DNA of 64,000 bases from Roseospira visakhapatnamensis (GCF_014197915.1 NZ_JACIGK010000026.1:1-64000), one strand, 5' to 3'. Shown: positions 33,846 to 43,675, counted from the first letter of the stretch. Numbers and translations: made by a program. Notes: generated by a model from the letters alone, not told the origin.

Positions 33846-35073
33846 GGCCGCGCCATATGGTTTCCAGGGGCGGAGCGCCGTACAATAATTCCTTGTAGGT
33901 CGCCATCGTGCGCCTGATCATGGTGGCCTTCGAGAACGTCTGCCGGGTGTGCGCCATGCCGCGCCGGGTCACGGCGTCGCGGGTGGCGACGTCCAGGTCC
34001 AGCGCCAGCACCAGGTGGTCGGCCAGGCTGGCGGGGTTGCCCGGCTCGAACAGCCAGCCGGTGACCCCGTTCTCGACGATTTCCCGCGCCCCGCCATGAC
34101 GCGGCGCCAGCACCACCCGGCCCATGGCCTGGGCCTCGGCGGGCACGCGTCCGAAGGCCTCGGGCTCGGTCGAGGCCGAGACCACGACACTGGCCAGCCG
34201 GTAGGCCGCCGGCATGTCGTCGCAGTGGTCCAGGATGTGGACCTGCGCCGTCAGGCCGTGGCGGCGAACCAGCTCCTCCAGGTCGGCGCGGTAGCCGGCG
34301 CGCCCCTGGTCGGAGCCCACCAGCAGGCAGCGGACATCCGGCCGGGCCAGCCGGGCCATGGCCTCGATCAGCAGCGCCTGACCCTTCCAGCGGGTCAGTC
34401 GGCCGGGCAGCAGCACCACCTTGGCGTCCTCGGGCAGCCGCCACGCGGTGGCCAGGCGGGCGATGCGATGGCTGCTGACCACCTCGGGCGCGAATCGCGC
34501 CAGGTCCACGCCCCGGGGCACGACGCGGATGATGCCCGGATCGGTGGCGTAATGGGTGCGCACATGCTCGGCGATGAACCAGGAAATGGCGATCACGCGG
34601 TCGCCCAGGGTCATGACCCGGTTGTAGGGGATCTTCATCCCCAGCGGACCCCGCCCGTAGGTGCCGTGAAAGGTGGTCACCAACGGAATGCCGGTGGCGC
34701 GGGCGGCCCACAGGGCGCTCCAGGCCGGGGCGCGGCTGCGGGCGTGGATCAGCGAGACCCCGCGCGCGTGGATCAGGTCCGCCAGGCGGCCGGCATTGCG
34801 GCGGAGCGCCAGCGGCGCCTTGGTGGCCAGGGGCAGGGTGACGTGCCGGGCCCCGACGCGGCCCAGGTCACGCTCCAGCCGGCCGCCCTCGGAGGCCACA
34901 AGGGCCGTCCATCCGCCATCCGTCAGGCCCTGGGCGATGTCGACGGCGCCGCGTTCGACGCCCCCGGTCTCCAGCGCCGGCAACACCTGAAGCACCACCG
35001 GCGCGCGTGTCGTGGCCCGTGGTTTGGGCGGGGATGCGCCCGGTGTATCGTCGGTGTTACCGTGCGTGACCAC
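33838..35073 (-). CDS. GT4 family glycosyltransferase
   Basis: Predicted 411-residue GT-B enzyme. The acceptor half begins with VVLQVLPALETGGVERGAVDIA, and the donor half has VVLLPGRLTRWKGQALLIEA and the EX7E-type STEPEAFGRVPAEAQAMGRVVLA motif of family GT4. It is likely to take part in LPS or surface-glycan assembly together with the GT9 gene that overlaps its end. I chose the GTG at 35073, six bases after GAGGCGAGGGG; the much longer upstream frame runs through the divergent hydrolase gene and is a shadow. Confidence 0.88.
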   Translation of the reverse strand: MVTHGNTDDTPGASPPKPRATTRAPVVLQVLPALETGGVERGAVDIAQGLTDGGWTALVASEGGRLERDLGRVGARHVTLPLATKAPLALRRNAGRLADLIHARGVSLIHARSRAPAWSALWAARATGIPLVTTFHGTYGRGPLGMKIPYNRVMTLGDRVIAISWFIAEHVRTHYATDPGIIRVVPRGVDLARFAPEVVSSHRIARLATAWRLPEDAKVVLLPGRLTRWKGQALLIEAMARLARPDVRCLLVGSDQGRAGYRADLEELVRRHGLTAQVHILDHCDDMPAAYRLASVVVSASTEPEAFGRVPAEAQAMGRVVLAPRHGGAREIVENGVTGWLFEPGNPASLADHLVLALDLDVATRDAVTRRGMAHTRQTFSKATMIRRTMATYKELLYGAPPLETIWRGHD

Positions 35074-35145
35074 GCAAGCCCCTCGCCTCCGTCGCGTCCC
35101 CGCCCGGGGCGCTGGCATGGCCCGCCGCAAGGAGACCCCGAGCCC

Positions 35146-35961
35146 ATGACCGAGACCCTCTCTCAACCCCAGGCCCAACCCCATGCCCAACCCCATGCCC
35201 GACCCCAGGCCGAGGCCCGGCGCCTGACCCGGCCGGATGGCGCCACCATCGCCTATCACTCCGTGCCGGGCAAGGGGCCGGGCGTGGTGTTTATCCACGG
35301 GTTCATGTCGGACATGACCGGCGGCAAGGCGGTGTTCCTGGAGGACTGGGCCCGGCGCGCGGGCCGGGCCTTCGTGCGCTTCGACCAGCGCGGCCATGGC
35401 CAGTCGGACCAGCGCTTCGAGGAGGGCACCATCGGCGCCTGGGCCGACGACGTGGTCCAGGTCCTGGACCACCTGACCGAGGGGCCGCAGGTGCTGGTGG
35501 GCAGTTCCATGGGCGGCTGGCTGATGCTGCTGGCGGCGCTGGCCCGGCCGGAGCGGGTGGCCGCCCTGGTGGGCATCGCCGCCGCCCCGGACTTCACCGA
35601 GGAACTGATGTGGACCCTGTTCGATGACGCGGCGCGCGAGACGCTGGCCCGGGACGGGGTGCTGACGGTGCCCTCGGACTACGGCGACGACCCCTATCCC
35701 ATCACCCGGGCGCTGATCGAGGAGGCTCGCGATCACCTGCTGCTTGGCGGTCCCATTCCGCTGACCTGTCCGGTGCGGCTGATCCAGGGCATGAAGGACG
35801 AGTCGGTGCCCTGGGAGACCGCGCCGCGCCTGCTGGAGCGGCTGGCGAGCCCGGACGTCGAACTCACCCTGATCAAGTCGGGGGACCACCGCCTGTCCGA
35901 GCCTCACGACCTGGCCCGGCTCCAAGGCGTGCTGGAGGGTGTTCTGAAGCGCGTTGGGTAG
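35146..35961 (+). CDS. alpha/beta hydrolase, ABHD10/thioesterase-like
   Basis: Predicted 271-residue cytosolic serine hydrolase. The fold is marked by VVFIHGFMSDMTGGKAVFLE (oxyanion region), RFDQRGHGQSD, nucleophile Ser in VLVGSSMGGWLMLLAALARP, Asp in QGMKDESVPWE and His in SGDHRLSEP. The MTGGKA segment and motif spacing resemble mitochondrial ABHD10 and bacterial palmitoyl-thioesterase-like proteins. The N-terminal 25 residues are a Gln/Pro/His repeat encoded by 12-bp units and are probably disordered. AAGGAG lies nine bases before the ATG. It is divergent from the GT4-GT9 operon. The substrate is unknown. Confidence 0.82.
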   Translation: MTETLSQPQAQPHAQPHARPQAEARRLTRPDGATIAYHSVPGKGPGVVFIHGFMSDMTGGKAVFLEDWARRAGRAFVRFDQRGHGQSDQRFEEGTIGAWADDVVQVLDHLTEGPQVLVGSSMGGWLMLLAALARPERVAALVGIAAAPDFTEELMWTLFDDAARETLARDGVLTVPSDYGDDPYPITRALIEEARDHLLLGGPIPLTCPVRLIQGMKDESVPWETAPRLLERLASPDVELTLIKSGDHRLSEPHDLARLQGVLEGVLKRVG

Positions 35962-36130
35962 GGGCCGCTGGTCCGTGGCGGTCCGTCGCGGGCTGGCCCC
36001 GTGGACGGCGTCTGGACGGCGCCATGGGGGTGGTGTATCAGGGGGGCCCTTCGGTCGCCGGGTCGGACGCCGCCCGGCGCCGATCCGGCGGCTTTCCCCA
36101 TCTTTCCCGACCCGAGGCCATCCCCCGCCC

Positions 36131-37258
36131 GTGCCCTATCAACTCGCGGTCATCGTCCCCACCCTGAACGAACGCGACAACGTCGAGCCGCTGGTGGACC
36201 TGCTGGATCAGGCCCTGGCGGGTGAGTCCTGGCAGGTGGTGTTCGTGGACGACGACTCCACCGATGGCACGCTGGACGTGCTGCATCGGCTGGCCGGCGA
36301 CCGCGCCAACGTCTCGGTGATCCACCGGGTGGGGCGTCGTGGCCTGTCGTCGGCCTGCATCGAGGGCATGCAGGCGACCACCGCGCCCTTCCTGGCGGTG
36401 ATGGATGCCGACCTGCAACATGACGAGACCCTGTTGCCGCGCATGCTGCGCCTGGCGCGGGACGAGGACGTGGAGATCGTCGTCGCCAGCCGGTTCGCCG
36501 ACGGGGCCAGCGCCGATGGCCTGTCCTCCGGCATGCGGCGCACGGCCAGCCGCGTGGGCAACGCGGTGTCGCGTCTGATCACCCGGGCGCCGCTGACCGA
36601 TCCGCTGTCGGGGTTCTTCCTGCTGCGCCGGACGCTGCTGGACCGGGTGGCCCCCGCGCTGTCGGGGCGGGGCTTCAAGATCCTGCTGGACATCTTCGCC
36701 TCCAGCCCCAGGCCGCCGCGCTACGCCGAACTGGGCTTCACCTTCCGCGCCCGCGTCGCCGGGGACAGCAAGCTCGACACCCAGGTGTTGTGGGAGTTCG
36801 GCATGCTGCTCGCCGACAAGACGCTGGGGCGTTGGGCGCTGGTGCGCTGGATCCCCATCCGCTTTTTCATGTTCGTGGCCGTCGGCCTGCTGGGCGTGGG
36901 CGTGCACCTGGGCGTTCTGGGCGGCCTGCTGCACATGACCGTGCCCTTCCTGTGGGCGCAGTCGGTGGCGACGCTGGTGGCCATGACCTCCAACTTCACC
37001 ATCAACAACAGCTTCACCTACCGCGACCGGCGGCTGAGGGGCGCGCGCTTCCTGACCGGACTGGTGTCGTTCTACCTGATCTGCGCCATCGGCGCGGTGA
37101 TCAACGTGACCCTCGCCGACCTGGTGTACCAGCAGGGCGCGCACTGGGCGCTGAGCGGCGTCCTCGGGGCAGGCGTCGGGGCGGTGTGGAACTATGGCGT
37201 GTCCGCCACCATCACCTGGGGATCGTGGTGGCGCCGCCGGACCGGGACCGACGGGTAG
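36131..37258 (+). CDS. GT2 glycosyltransferase fused to GtrA-like membrane domain
   Basis: Predicted 375-residue protein. Residues 1-230 are a polyprenol-phosphate-sugar synthase-like GT2 domain (LAVIVPTLNERDNVEPLVDLL, VVFVDDDSTDGT, AVMDADLQHDETLLP). Residues about 245-370 form a four-helix GtrA domain (FFMFVAVGLLGVGVHLGVLG; NFTINNSFTYRDRR). Such fusions make undecaprenyl- or dolichyl-phosphate sugars and help flip them for LPS or protein glycosylation. The start is a GTG at 36131 immediately before the conserved first strand; the Arg/Gly-rich frame upstream does not look coding. Sugar identity is unknown. Confidence 0.88.
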   Translation: MPYQLAVIVPTLNERDNVEPLVDLLDQALAGESWQVVFVDDDSTDGTLDVLHRLAGDRANVSVIHRVGRRGLSSACIEGMQATTAPFLAVMDADLQHDETLLPRMLRLARDEDVEIVVASRFADGASADGLSSGMRRTASRVGNAVSRLITRAPLTDPLSGFFLLRRTLLDRVAPALSGRGFKILLDIFASSPRPPRYAELGFTFRARVAGDSKLDTQVLWEFGMLLADKTLGRWALVRWIPIRFFMFVAVGLLGVGVHLGVLGGLLHMTVPFLWAQSVATLVAMTSNFTINNSFTYRDRRLRGARFLTGLVSFYLICAIGAVINVTLADLVYQQGAHWALSGVLGAGVGAVWNYGVSATITWGSWWRRRTGTDG

Positions 37259-37316
37259 CGGCCGGCCGTCATCCTGCCGCGCGGTGACATGACCCATCCG
37301 TCGTGATGCTCTCGCG

Positions 37317-38090
37317 TCAGCCTTTTCGGGGCAGGCCCCGGGTCAGCCGGTCCACCAGGGCGTCGGGCAGGGCGCCGGCCATCCAGGCCCCGAAGGCCAT
37401 GGGCCAGGGGAAGGCGATGCGGCCCCGGTTGTTCGCCAGACCGCGCTTCATGATCCGCGCCGCCCGTTCGGCATCCATCAGGAAGGGCATGGGGAAGCGG
37501 TTCACCGCCGTCATGGGGGTGCGCACATAGCCGGGGCAGAGCACCGACACCCGGACGCCGTCGGCGGCCAGCCAGCCGCGCAGGCTTTCCCCCCAGACCT
37601 TCACCGCCGCCTTGCTGGCGCAGTAGGCCGGCGCGCCGGGAAATCCCCGATACCCGGCGAGCGAGGCCATCAGGGCGATCTGGCCCCGGCCTCGCGCCCG
37701 CATCCGGGGCAACACCGGTTGCACCGTGTTCAGGACCCCCACCAGGTTGACGGCGAAGATGTCGCGGGTCTGGTCCTCCGGTTCCGTGCCGCCGCCGGTG
37801 CCGCCGGAGACGCCGGCGTTGGCGATCAGCAAGTCCAGCGGCGCCGCGTCGTCGGCGGCCAGGACGTGGCCGGCCGTCGCCGCGCGGTCGGTCACGTCCA
37901 CCCGGGCCGTCTCGACCCGCGCGCCCCGGGCGCGGCAGCGCTCGGCGACCGTTTCCAGGCGGGCAAGGTCGCGTCCCCACAGGACCAGGGAGACGCCGGG
38001 GGCGGCGTAAGCCTCGGCGAGGGCGGCACCGAGACCGCTGGAGGCTCCGGAGATCAGGATACGGCGGGGGGTGGGGGGCGTGCTGGGCAT
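37317..38090 (-). CDS. short-chain dehydrogenase/reductase
   Basis: Predicted 257-residue classical SDR. The cofactor motif SGASSGLG, NANAG-type IANAGVSGG, catalytic Ser in LMASLAGYRG and Tyr-Lys in YCASK are present. The charged residue GRDLARLE after the second strand suggests NADP use. A hydrophobic stretch in the C-terminal part (AFPWPMAFGAWMAGAL) suggests membrane association, as in some lipid-modifying SDRs. I chose the ATG at 38090 preceded by GGAG; a TTG at 38108 is an alternative. The substrate is unknown. Confidence 0.8.
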   Translation of the reverse strand: MPSTPPTPRRILISGASSGLGAALAEAYAAPGVSLVLWGRDLARLETVAERCRARGARVETARVDVTDRAATAGHVLAADDAAPLDLLIANAGVSGGTGGGTEPEDQTRDIFAVNLVGVLNTVQPVLPRMRARGRGQIALMASLAGYRGFPGAPAYCASKAAVKVWGESLRGWLAADGVRVSVLCPGYVRTPMTAVNRFPMPFLMDAERAARIMKRGLANNRGRIAFPWPMAFGAWMAGALPDALVDRLTRGLPRKG

Positions 38091-38106
38091 TATCTCCGGC
38101 GGACGC

Positions 38107-38135
38107 AAAAGGGACCGCCATGATCTGGCGGTCCC
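38107..38135 (-). terminator. intrinsic terminator after the PadR gene
   Basis: Read on the minus strand, a perfect 10-bp stem GGGACCGCCA/TGGCGGTCCC (38126-38135 with 38111-38120, five-base loop) is followed directly by TTTT at 38110-38107. It ends the padR transcript and lies just ahead of the SDR start, so the two genes are probably transcribed separately. Confidence 0.8.
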
Positions 38136-38174
38136 GTGTGACCTGGGGTGCTGTCGGCGGCGGCGTCGCCCGGA

Positions 38175-38729
38175 TCAGGCGGCGTCATCCTCCGGAATGG
38201 CGTCGCAGAAGGCTTCCAGCCATGCCTGACCGCGTTCGGCCTCGGTGATCTCGTGGGCCAGCCACTGGGCGAATGGCCCGCCCCGGTCGCCGTGGGCGCG
38301 GCGCATGTCCAGCAGGCGGTTCAACTCGGTCTCGCGGGCGTCCAGCAGCAATTCGGCCTGCGCCCGGCGATCCTCGGCCGGCAGCAGGTGCAGGAAGCGG
38401 AACTTGAGGGCCGTGACCAGCTTCGACAAGTCCGACGACGCGCGCAGGTTGGCGGTCAGAAGGCGGCGCAATTCCTCGCGACCCGCGTCGGTGATCTCCA
38501 GTTCGGCGGTGTCCTCGGGGGCGTCCTCGGGGATCGAGCGGACCAGCCCCTCGACTTGCAGCAGCTCCATGGAGCTGCCCAGCAGGTCCAGCGAGGGGCC
38601 GGTGATGCGGGTGATGAACTCGCGGATGGTGCGGGCGATGTCGGCGTAGGTGCCCGGCTGGTCGGCGATCATGCCCAGCGCGCACAGGCGCACGGACTCG
38701 CGTGGGGTCAGCGTCTTGTCGGCGAACAT
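38175..38729 (-). CDS. PadR-family transcriptional regulator
   Basis: Predicted 184-residue DNA-binding protein. An N-terminal winged helix (about residues 8-85; LTPRESVRLCALGMIADQPGTYADIAR and the wing SMELLQVEGLVRSIPED...ELEITDAGREELRRLL) is followed by an alpha-helical Vir-like C-terminal half rich in Leu, Arg and Glu. PadR regulators often repress adjacent detoxification or transport genes, but no obvious target adjoins it. AGGAGGGG lies a few bases before the ATG at 38729. A terminator follows the gene. Confidence 0.75.
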   Translation of the reverse strand: MFADKTLTPRESVRLCALGMIADQPGTYADIARTIREFITRITGPSLDLLGSSMELLQVEGLVRSIPEDAPEDTAELEITDAGREELRRLLTANLRASSDLSKLVTALKFRFLHLLPAEDRRAQAELLLDARETELNRLLDMRRAHGDRGGPFAQWLAHEITEAERGQAWLEAFCDAIPEDDAA

Positions 38730-39382
38730 GGTGGCCCCTCCTGATCCCTTGTCTCTCAACCCTGCGGGTGTCCCTGGCCTTGCGGGCTCGTGACCCTCTG
38801 GGCGACCGCGCGATCACGTCCGCGCCGTGTCCCGGAAGGACGGTGCCCAAAGGCTGCCTGTGACTCCGCCGCGTCGGGCTCAAGACCGTTTTTCAAACCT
38901 ACGACCGTGCGACCGCCGTGGATCACCCGGGTGTTCCATGACACCCGAACATCCTTCGATACCGTCCATCGATAGCCCATCCTACCATTGACGCATGGAA
39001 AAGGCCATGGGCGGCGTGCGGTTTGTGATCGCCTCGCAGGCACTGGCGCCCGCCGTGGATGCTTTCTGAGCACGTGGGGTGCGGTTCCGGCGATGGCAAG
39101 GGGGGGTGGCACGACCGTCGGGTGATCACGCCCATTCTGGGTGTGTAAACGCCAGGAAAGCGGTCCGTGCACCGACGAGAAGCCCCCCATCGCGTCATGA
39201 CGGCCCGACCTCTTCCGCCTGACGTTGTCCGGACCCCAGCGGGCGGGGGACCCAAGGGGCTGTCATGGGAAGTTCAAGGCGCTGTCATGGGGCCGCAACG
39301 GTGGGTGCGTAAGGTTCCCAGGCCGGGCGGCGGGTCTCGATCCCGCCGGTCGTCTGCCGTTCACTCCCTCGGAGGATCCGTC
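38730..39382. other. 653-bp intergenic region with Pho box
   Basis: It lies between the divergent padR and phoD-like genes. The right-hand part carries the probable Pho box (39260-39288) and the GGAGGA ribosome site of the phosphatase gene. The rest shows no convincing gene in either direction; the open frames present are Arg/Pro/Gly-rich and have no recognisable motif. Confidence 0.5.
39260..39288 (+). promoter_or_regulatory. probable Pho box
   Basis: CTGTCAT at 39260-39266 is repeated exactly at 39282-39288, with a weaker AGTTCAA at 39271-39277 between them. The three 7-mers have the 11-bp period of PhoB direct repeats (consensus CTGTCAT). The site lies about 95 bp before a PhoD-like phosphatase start, the expected target, so control by phosphate starvation is likely. 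Confidence 0.75.
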
Positions 39383-40912
39383 GTGACCCCATGGTCCCAT
39401 CTCGGTCTGGGTGCCGCCGCCCTGTGCGCTGCCCTGGCCACGTCCCCGTCCCTTCCCCTGGCCGCCGATGGCCCCGGCCAGCCTTACGGCATCATGAGCG
39501 GTGACGTCACCGCCGACTCGGCCGTCATCTGGGGCCGCGCCGACCGCTCCGCGCGCATGATCGTCGAGTGGGCCACGGCCGAGGATTTCGCCGACGCCAC
39601 CCGCGTCGTCGGCCCCGCCGTGCTGGAGGACAGCGACCACACCGGCAAGGTGATCGTCTCCGGTCTGTCGAGCGGCAGCCTCATTCACTATCGCGTGCGG
39701 TTCCAGGACCTGGAGGACCAGACGGTCGAGGGCGCGGCGGTCACCGGCTCGTTCAAGACCGCGCCGGTCGAGGCCGCGCCCATCCGGTTCGTGTGGTCGG
39801 GCGACACGGCCGGCCAGGGCTGGGGCATCAATCGCGCCTGGGGGGGCATGAAGATCTACGAGGTCATGCGCCAGGCCGAGCCCGATTTCTTCATCCATTC
39901 GGGCGACTACATCTACGCCGACGGTCCCATCAAGGCCGAGGTGCCGTTGCCGGATGGCAGCACCTGGACCAACGTGGTCATCCCCGAGAAGGAAAAGGTC
40001 GCCGAGACCCTGGACGAGTTCAGGGGCAACTACCGCTACAACCTGATGGACGAGAACCTGCGCGCCTTCCATGCCGAGGTGCCGGTGTTCGCCCAGTGGG
40101 ACGACCACGAAACCACCAACAACTGGTATCCCCAGGAGATGTTGACCGGCGACGACCGCTACGAGGTCAAGAGCGCCGCGCTGCTGTCCGCCCGCGCCAA
40201 GCAGGCGTTCGCCGAATACACCCCCAGCCGCATCACCTCCACCGACGAGCGCGTCTACCGGTCGTTCTCCTTCGGGCCGCTGATGGACGTGTTCTTCATC
40301 GACATGCGCACCTATCGCGGTCCGAACACCGCCAACATGCAGGAGGATCCGTCGGACGAGACCGCCTTTCTGGGCGCCGGGCAGGTGGCTTGGCTGAAGC
40401 GGGCGCTGGCCGAGTCCGAGGCCACCTGGAAGGTGATCGCCTCGGACATGCCGATCGGTCTGGTGGTGCGTGACGGCGACATGTTCGAGAACATGGCCAA
40501 CGCCGACGACGGCGCCCCCAAGGGCCGCGAACTGGAGATGGCCGACATCCTCTCCACGATCAAGGCCGAGGGCGTCCAGAACGTCGTGTGGTTCACCGCC
40601 GACGTACACTACACCGCCGCCCACTACTACAACCCGGAAACCGCGGGCTTCCAGGACTTCACCGGGTTCTGGGAGTTCGTGTCCGGGCCGCTGAACGCCG
40701 GCACCTTCGGGCCGAACGACAAGGACCGCACCTTCGGCATCGAGGTGGACTTCGAGAAGGCGCCGGAGGACGGTCAGGTCAACCTGCCGCCGTCGGCCGG
40801 TCTTCAGTTCTTCGGTCAGGTGGACGTCGCCGCCGACGGCACCATGACCGTGCGCCTCAAGGACCTGACCGGCGCGACCCTGCACACGGTCACCCTGACG
40901 CCGGACGCGTGA
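39383..40912 (+). CDS. phoD: PhoD-like alkaline phosphatase / phosphodiesterase
   Basis: Predicted 509-residue exported metallophosphatase releasing phosphate from esters. The GTG start at 39383 follows GGAGGA by six bases; a signal peptide follows, ending near the PLAADGPGQ segment. The N-terminal Fn3-like PhoD domain (GIMSGDVTADSAVIWGRAD) and the metallophosphatase core are visible (VWSGDTAGQGWG, FFIHSGDYIYADG, VFAQWDDHETTNNW, VVWFTADVHYTAAHYY). Family members bind Ca and Fe. The first residues lack a clear twin-Arg motif, although PhoD is usually a Tat substrate. A Pho box lies upstream and a cytochrome c gene overlaps its stop. Confidence 0.9.
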   Translation: MTPWSHLGLGAAALCAALATSPSLPLAADGPGQPYGIMSGDVTADSAVIWGRADRSARMIVEWATAEDFADATRVVGPAVLEDSDHTGKVIVSGLSSGSLIHYRVRFQDLEDQTVEGAAVTGSFKTAPVEAAPIRFVWSGDTAGQGWGINRAWGGMKIYEVMRQAEPDFFIHSGDYIYADGPIKAEVPLPDGSTWTNVVIPEKEKVAETLDEFRGNYRYNLMDENLRAFHAEVPVFAQWDDHETTNNWYPQEMLTGDDRYEVKSAALLSARAKQAFAEYTPSRITSTDERVYRSFSFGPLMDVFFIDMRTYRGPNTANMQEDPSDETAFLGAGQVAWLKRALAESEATWKVIASDMPIGLVVRDGDMFENMANADDGAPKGRELEMADILSTIKAEGVQNVVWFTADVHYTAAHYYNPETAGFQDFTGFWEFVSGPLNAGTFGPNDKDRTFGIEVDFEKAPEDGQVNLPPSAGLQFFGQVDVAADGTMTVRLKDLTGATLHTVTLTPDA

Positions 40913-41226
40913 TGATCGCTCGGGCCGTGATCGGCCTGGCGGTGGTGGGGGGGATCGCCGTGGCGGCGGTCCTTCCCGCGCTGTCGGGGACGGTAGACGA
41001 AGAGCGCACCGGGGCCTCGGCGGAGCGCCTCATTCAGGTGCATTGCGCGCGGTGTCATCCGCCCTTGCCGGACGGCGGCTGGACCCAGATGACGCTGGTC
41101 CGGCGGGACCGGGCCGGCTGGATGGCGGTCATGGGGCGCATGGTCACCGACTACCAGACCGCCGCCGGTATCGAGGACCGGCGGCGCCTGGCCGACTACC
41201 TGGCGGAGCACTGGGGCGTGGAGTAG
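40912..41226 (+). CDS. small membrane-anchored mono-heme cytochrome c
   Basis: Predicted 104-residue protein. An N-terminal hydrophobic anchor or signal (residues 4-26) is followed by one heme-binding motif CARCH (Cys45, Cys48, His49) and a possible axial Met in WMAVMGRMV. It is therefore a periplasmic electron carrier or heme subunit. The ATG overlaps the phosphatase stop (TGATG), so translation is coupled. The C-terminal RRRLADYLAEHWGVE helix is typical of cytochrome c. A partner oxidoreductase is not evident nearby, which makes the pairing with PhoD unusual. Confidence 0.82.
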   Translation: MIARAVIGLAVVGGIAVAAVLPALSGTVDEERTGASAERLIQVHCARCHPPLPDGGWTQMTLVRRDRAGWMAVMGRMVTDYQTAAGIEDRRRLADYLAEHWGVE

Positions 41227-41247
41227 CCCGCGAATCGGCGCCTCCCG

Positions 41248-42417
41248 TCATCCCGGCCGGACGTGCCGCCGCAGCCGCGTGACGGCCTCGTCGAGGGCCC
41301 TGTCGAGTTTGGCGAAGCAGAAACGCGCATAGTGACGCGGCGCGGTCCGCTGATCCTGGTAGAACGCCGAGAAGGGCACGGCGGTGACTCCCGCCGCCTC
41401 CGTGATGTGACGGCAGAAGTCCTCGTCCGTGCCGTCGAAGCCCACCCCCCGAATGTCGGCGGTCAGGAAGTAGGTGCCGGCGCTGTGCAGCACCGGAAAG
41501 CCGATGTCGCGCAAGCCCTCGGCCAGGCGGTCGCGGCGCGCCGCCATGTCCACCGCCAGATGGTCCAGGACGGCCGGTTCCTGGCCGAGCCCGACGGCGA
41601 CCGCGTGTTGCAGGCAGGTGGGGGTGGTGAAAGTGAGGAACTGGTGCGCCTTGGCCACCGGCGCCAGCAGCGCCGGGGCCGCCACCACGTAGCCCACCTT
41701 CCAGCTTGTCACCGAGAAGGTCTTGCCGGCCGAGCCAATGCGCAGGCAGCGGTCGCGCATGCCCGGCAGCGTGATCAGGGGCCGGTGGCGGCGGCCGTCG
41801 AACACCAGGTGCTCGTAAACCTCGTCGCACACGGCGTAGGCGTCGTGGCGGAGGACCAACTCGGCGAGAAAGGCCAAGTCGTCGTCGTCGAACACCTTGG
41901 CCGAGGGGTTCATGGGGCTGTTGAGCAGCACCAGCTTGGTGCGCTCCGAGAACGCCTCGGCCAGGGCCTGACGCGGCAGTGTCCAGTCGGGCGGCGCCAC
42001 CCGCACCAGACGGGGGATGCCGCCGGCGCGGCGCACGATGGGAAGGTAGCTGTCGTACAGCGGCTCGATCAGCACCACCTCGTCGCCGGGCTCGATCAGG
42101 CCGAACAGGCAGTCGGCCAGGGCCTCCGTGGCGCCGGAGGTGACCATGACCTCGGTCTCCGGATCCACGTCGAGGCCATAGAAATGACGGTCATGGGCGG
42201 CGATGGCCTGGCGAAGCGCCGGGATGCCCATCATCGGCGGGTACTGGTGCGGGCCGGCCTCGGCGGCCTCGGCGGCGGCGCGCAGCACCGCCGGCGGCTC
42301 CAGCCCCTCGGGGAAGCCCTGGCCCAGGTTGATGGCGCCGTGCTTCTGCGCGAGCGTCGACATGACCGTGAAAATCGTCGTGCCGTAGGACGACAGGACC
42401 GCGTTGGCCGCTTTCAC
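41248..42417 (-). CDS. class I PLP-dependent aminotransferase (KAT/YbdL-like)
   Basis: Predicted 389-residue fold-type I aminotransferase. INLGQGFPEGLEPPAVLRAA at the start, VTSGATEALADCLFGL, the NSPMNPSAKVF motif, CDEVYEHLVFDG and SAGKTFSVTSWKVGYVV (PLP-binding Lys) match the kynurenine/methionine aminotransferase subgroup. The normal NPxNP motif reads SPMNPSAK. The start is a GTG at 42417 with GAGGAG nine bases upstream. It follows a small unknown gene on the same strand by 35 bp, so the two may be cotranscribed. Confidence 0.9.
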   Translation of the reverse strand: MKAANAVLSSYGTTIFTVMSTLAQKHGAINLGQGFPEGLEPPAVLRAAAEAAEAGPHQYPPMMGIPALRQAIAAHDRHFYGLDVDPETEVMVTSGATEALADCLFGLIEPGDEVVLIEPLYDSYLPIVRRAGGIPRLVRVAPPDWTLPRQALAEAFSERTKLVLLNSPMNPSAKVFDDDDLAFLAELVLRHDAYAVCDEVYEHLVFDGRRHRPLITLPGMRDRCLRIGSAGKTFSVTSWKVGYVVAAPALLAPVAKAHQFLTFTTPTCLQHAVAVGLGQEPAVLDHLAVDMAARRDRLAEGLRDIGFPVLHSAGTYFLTADIRGVGFDGTDEDFCRHITEAAGVTAVPFSAFYQDQRTAPRHYARFCFAKLDRALDEAVTRLRRHVRPG

Positions 42418-42452
42418 TGTATCCGGCTCCTCTTCGACGGGGGCGGGTGGCG

Positions 42453-42791
42453 TCAGGCGCCGGATCCGTTGCGGCGTCCACCCAGCAGCAGATCCATGTA
42501 CAGCGCCACGATTTCGCGCGCCAGATCCTCCATGGCGGGGCTGTCCAGGCCCTCAAGCTGGGAGCCGCGGGTGGCGATGGCCCCCGCGGCCCCCTCGGGG
42601 TCGTGGCGGGCGAGGGTCTCGCGCAGTGTTTCGATCCGCGCGCGGGTCGCCTCGGGCTCCACCGCCGTGGTGTCCAGCGGCTGGAGGCAGCGGCGGTGGA
42701 CCACGCACAGGCGATGGCTCAGGTCGGCGTCCATCGACGCCAGGATCTCGATGGCGGAGAACAGCGCGGCGAAGGCTTGGGCAAGGGACAT
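42453..42791 (-). CDS. conserved-looking small helical protein of unknown function
   Basis: Predicted 112-residue soluble, mainly alpha-helical protein starting MSLAQAFAALFSAIEILAS at 42791, with GGAG nearby. It contains Cys/His residues in SHRLCVVHRRCLQPL that could bind a metal, but no family is recognised. It lies 35 bp ahead of the aminotransferase gene on the same strand. Codon usage looks like that of its neighbours. Confidence 0.55.
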   Translation of the reverse strand: MSLAQAFAALFSAIEILASMDADLSHRLCVVHRRCLQPLDTTAVEPEATRARIETLRETLARHDPEGAAGAIATRGSQLEGLDSPAMEDLAREIVALYMDLLLGGRRNGSGA

Positions 42792-43445
<654 letters not shown>

Positions 43446-43675
43446 ACCCGACGGCCGATCCCAGGCGCGGCCACGGGCGAACCACCGAACACCGCACCGG
43501 ACGACACGAGGGTCCGGGGCGACCACACGACCACGGACGCGTCATCCAGGACGCGACCGCGTAACGCCCGGGGCGCGGGGACTCCCGCCGCTCCGGCCTG
43601 GCGCCGCCGGAGGTCCGGTCGGCGCGCTTATCCGGCATCGAAAGAGCGCCAAGACACACGAGGGAATGAAGGGTC

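Noticed and set aside
38756-39190. 144-codon minus-strand frame between padR and phoD
   Set aside because: Arg/Pro/His-rich, no ribosome site, overlaps the control region; no family recognised.
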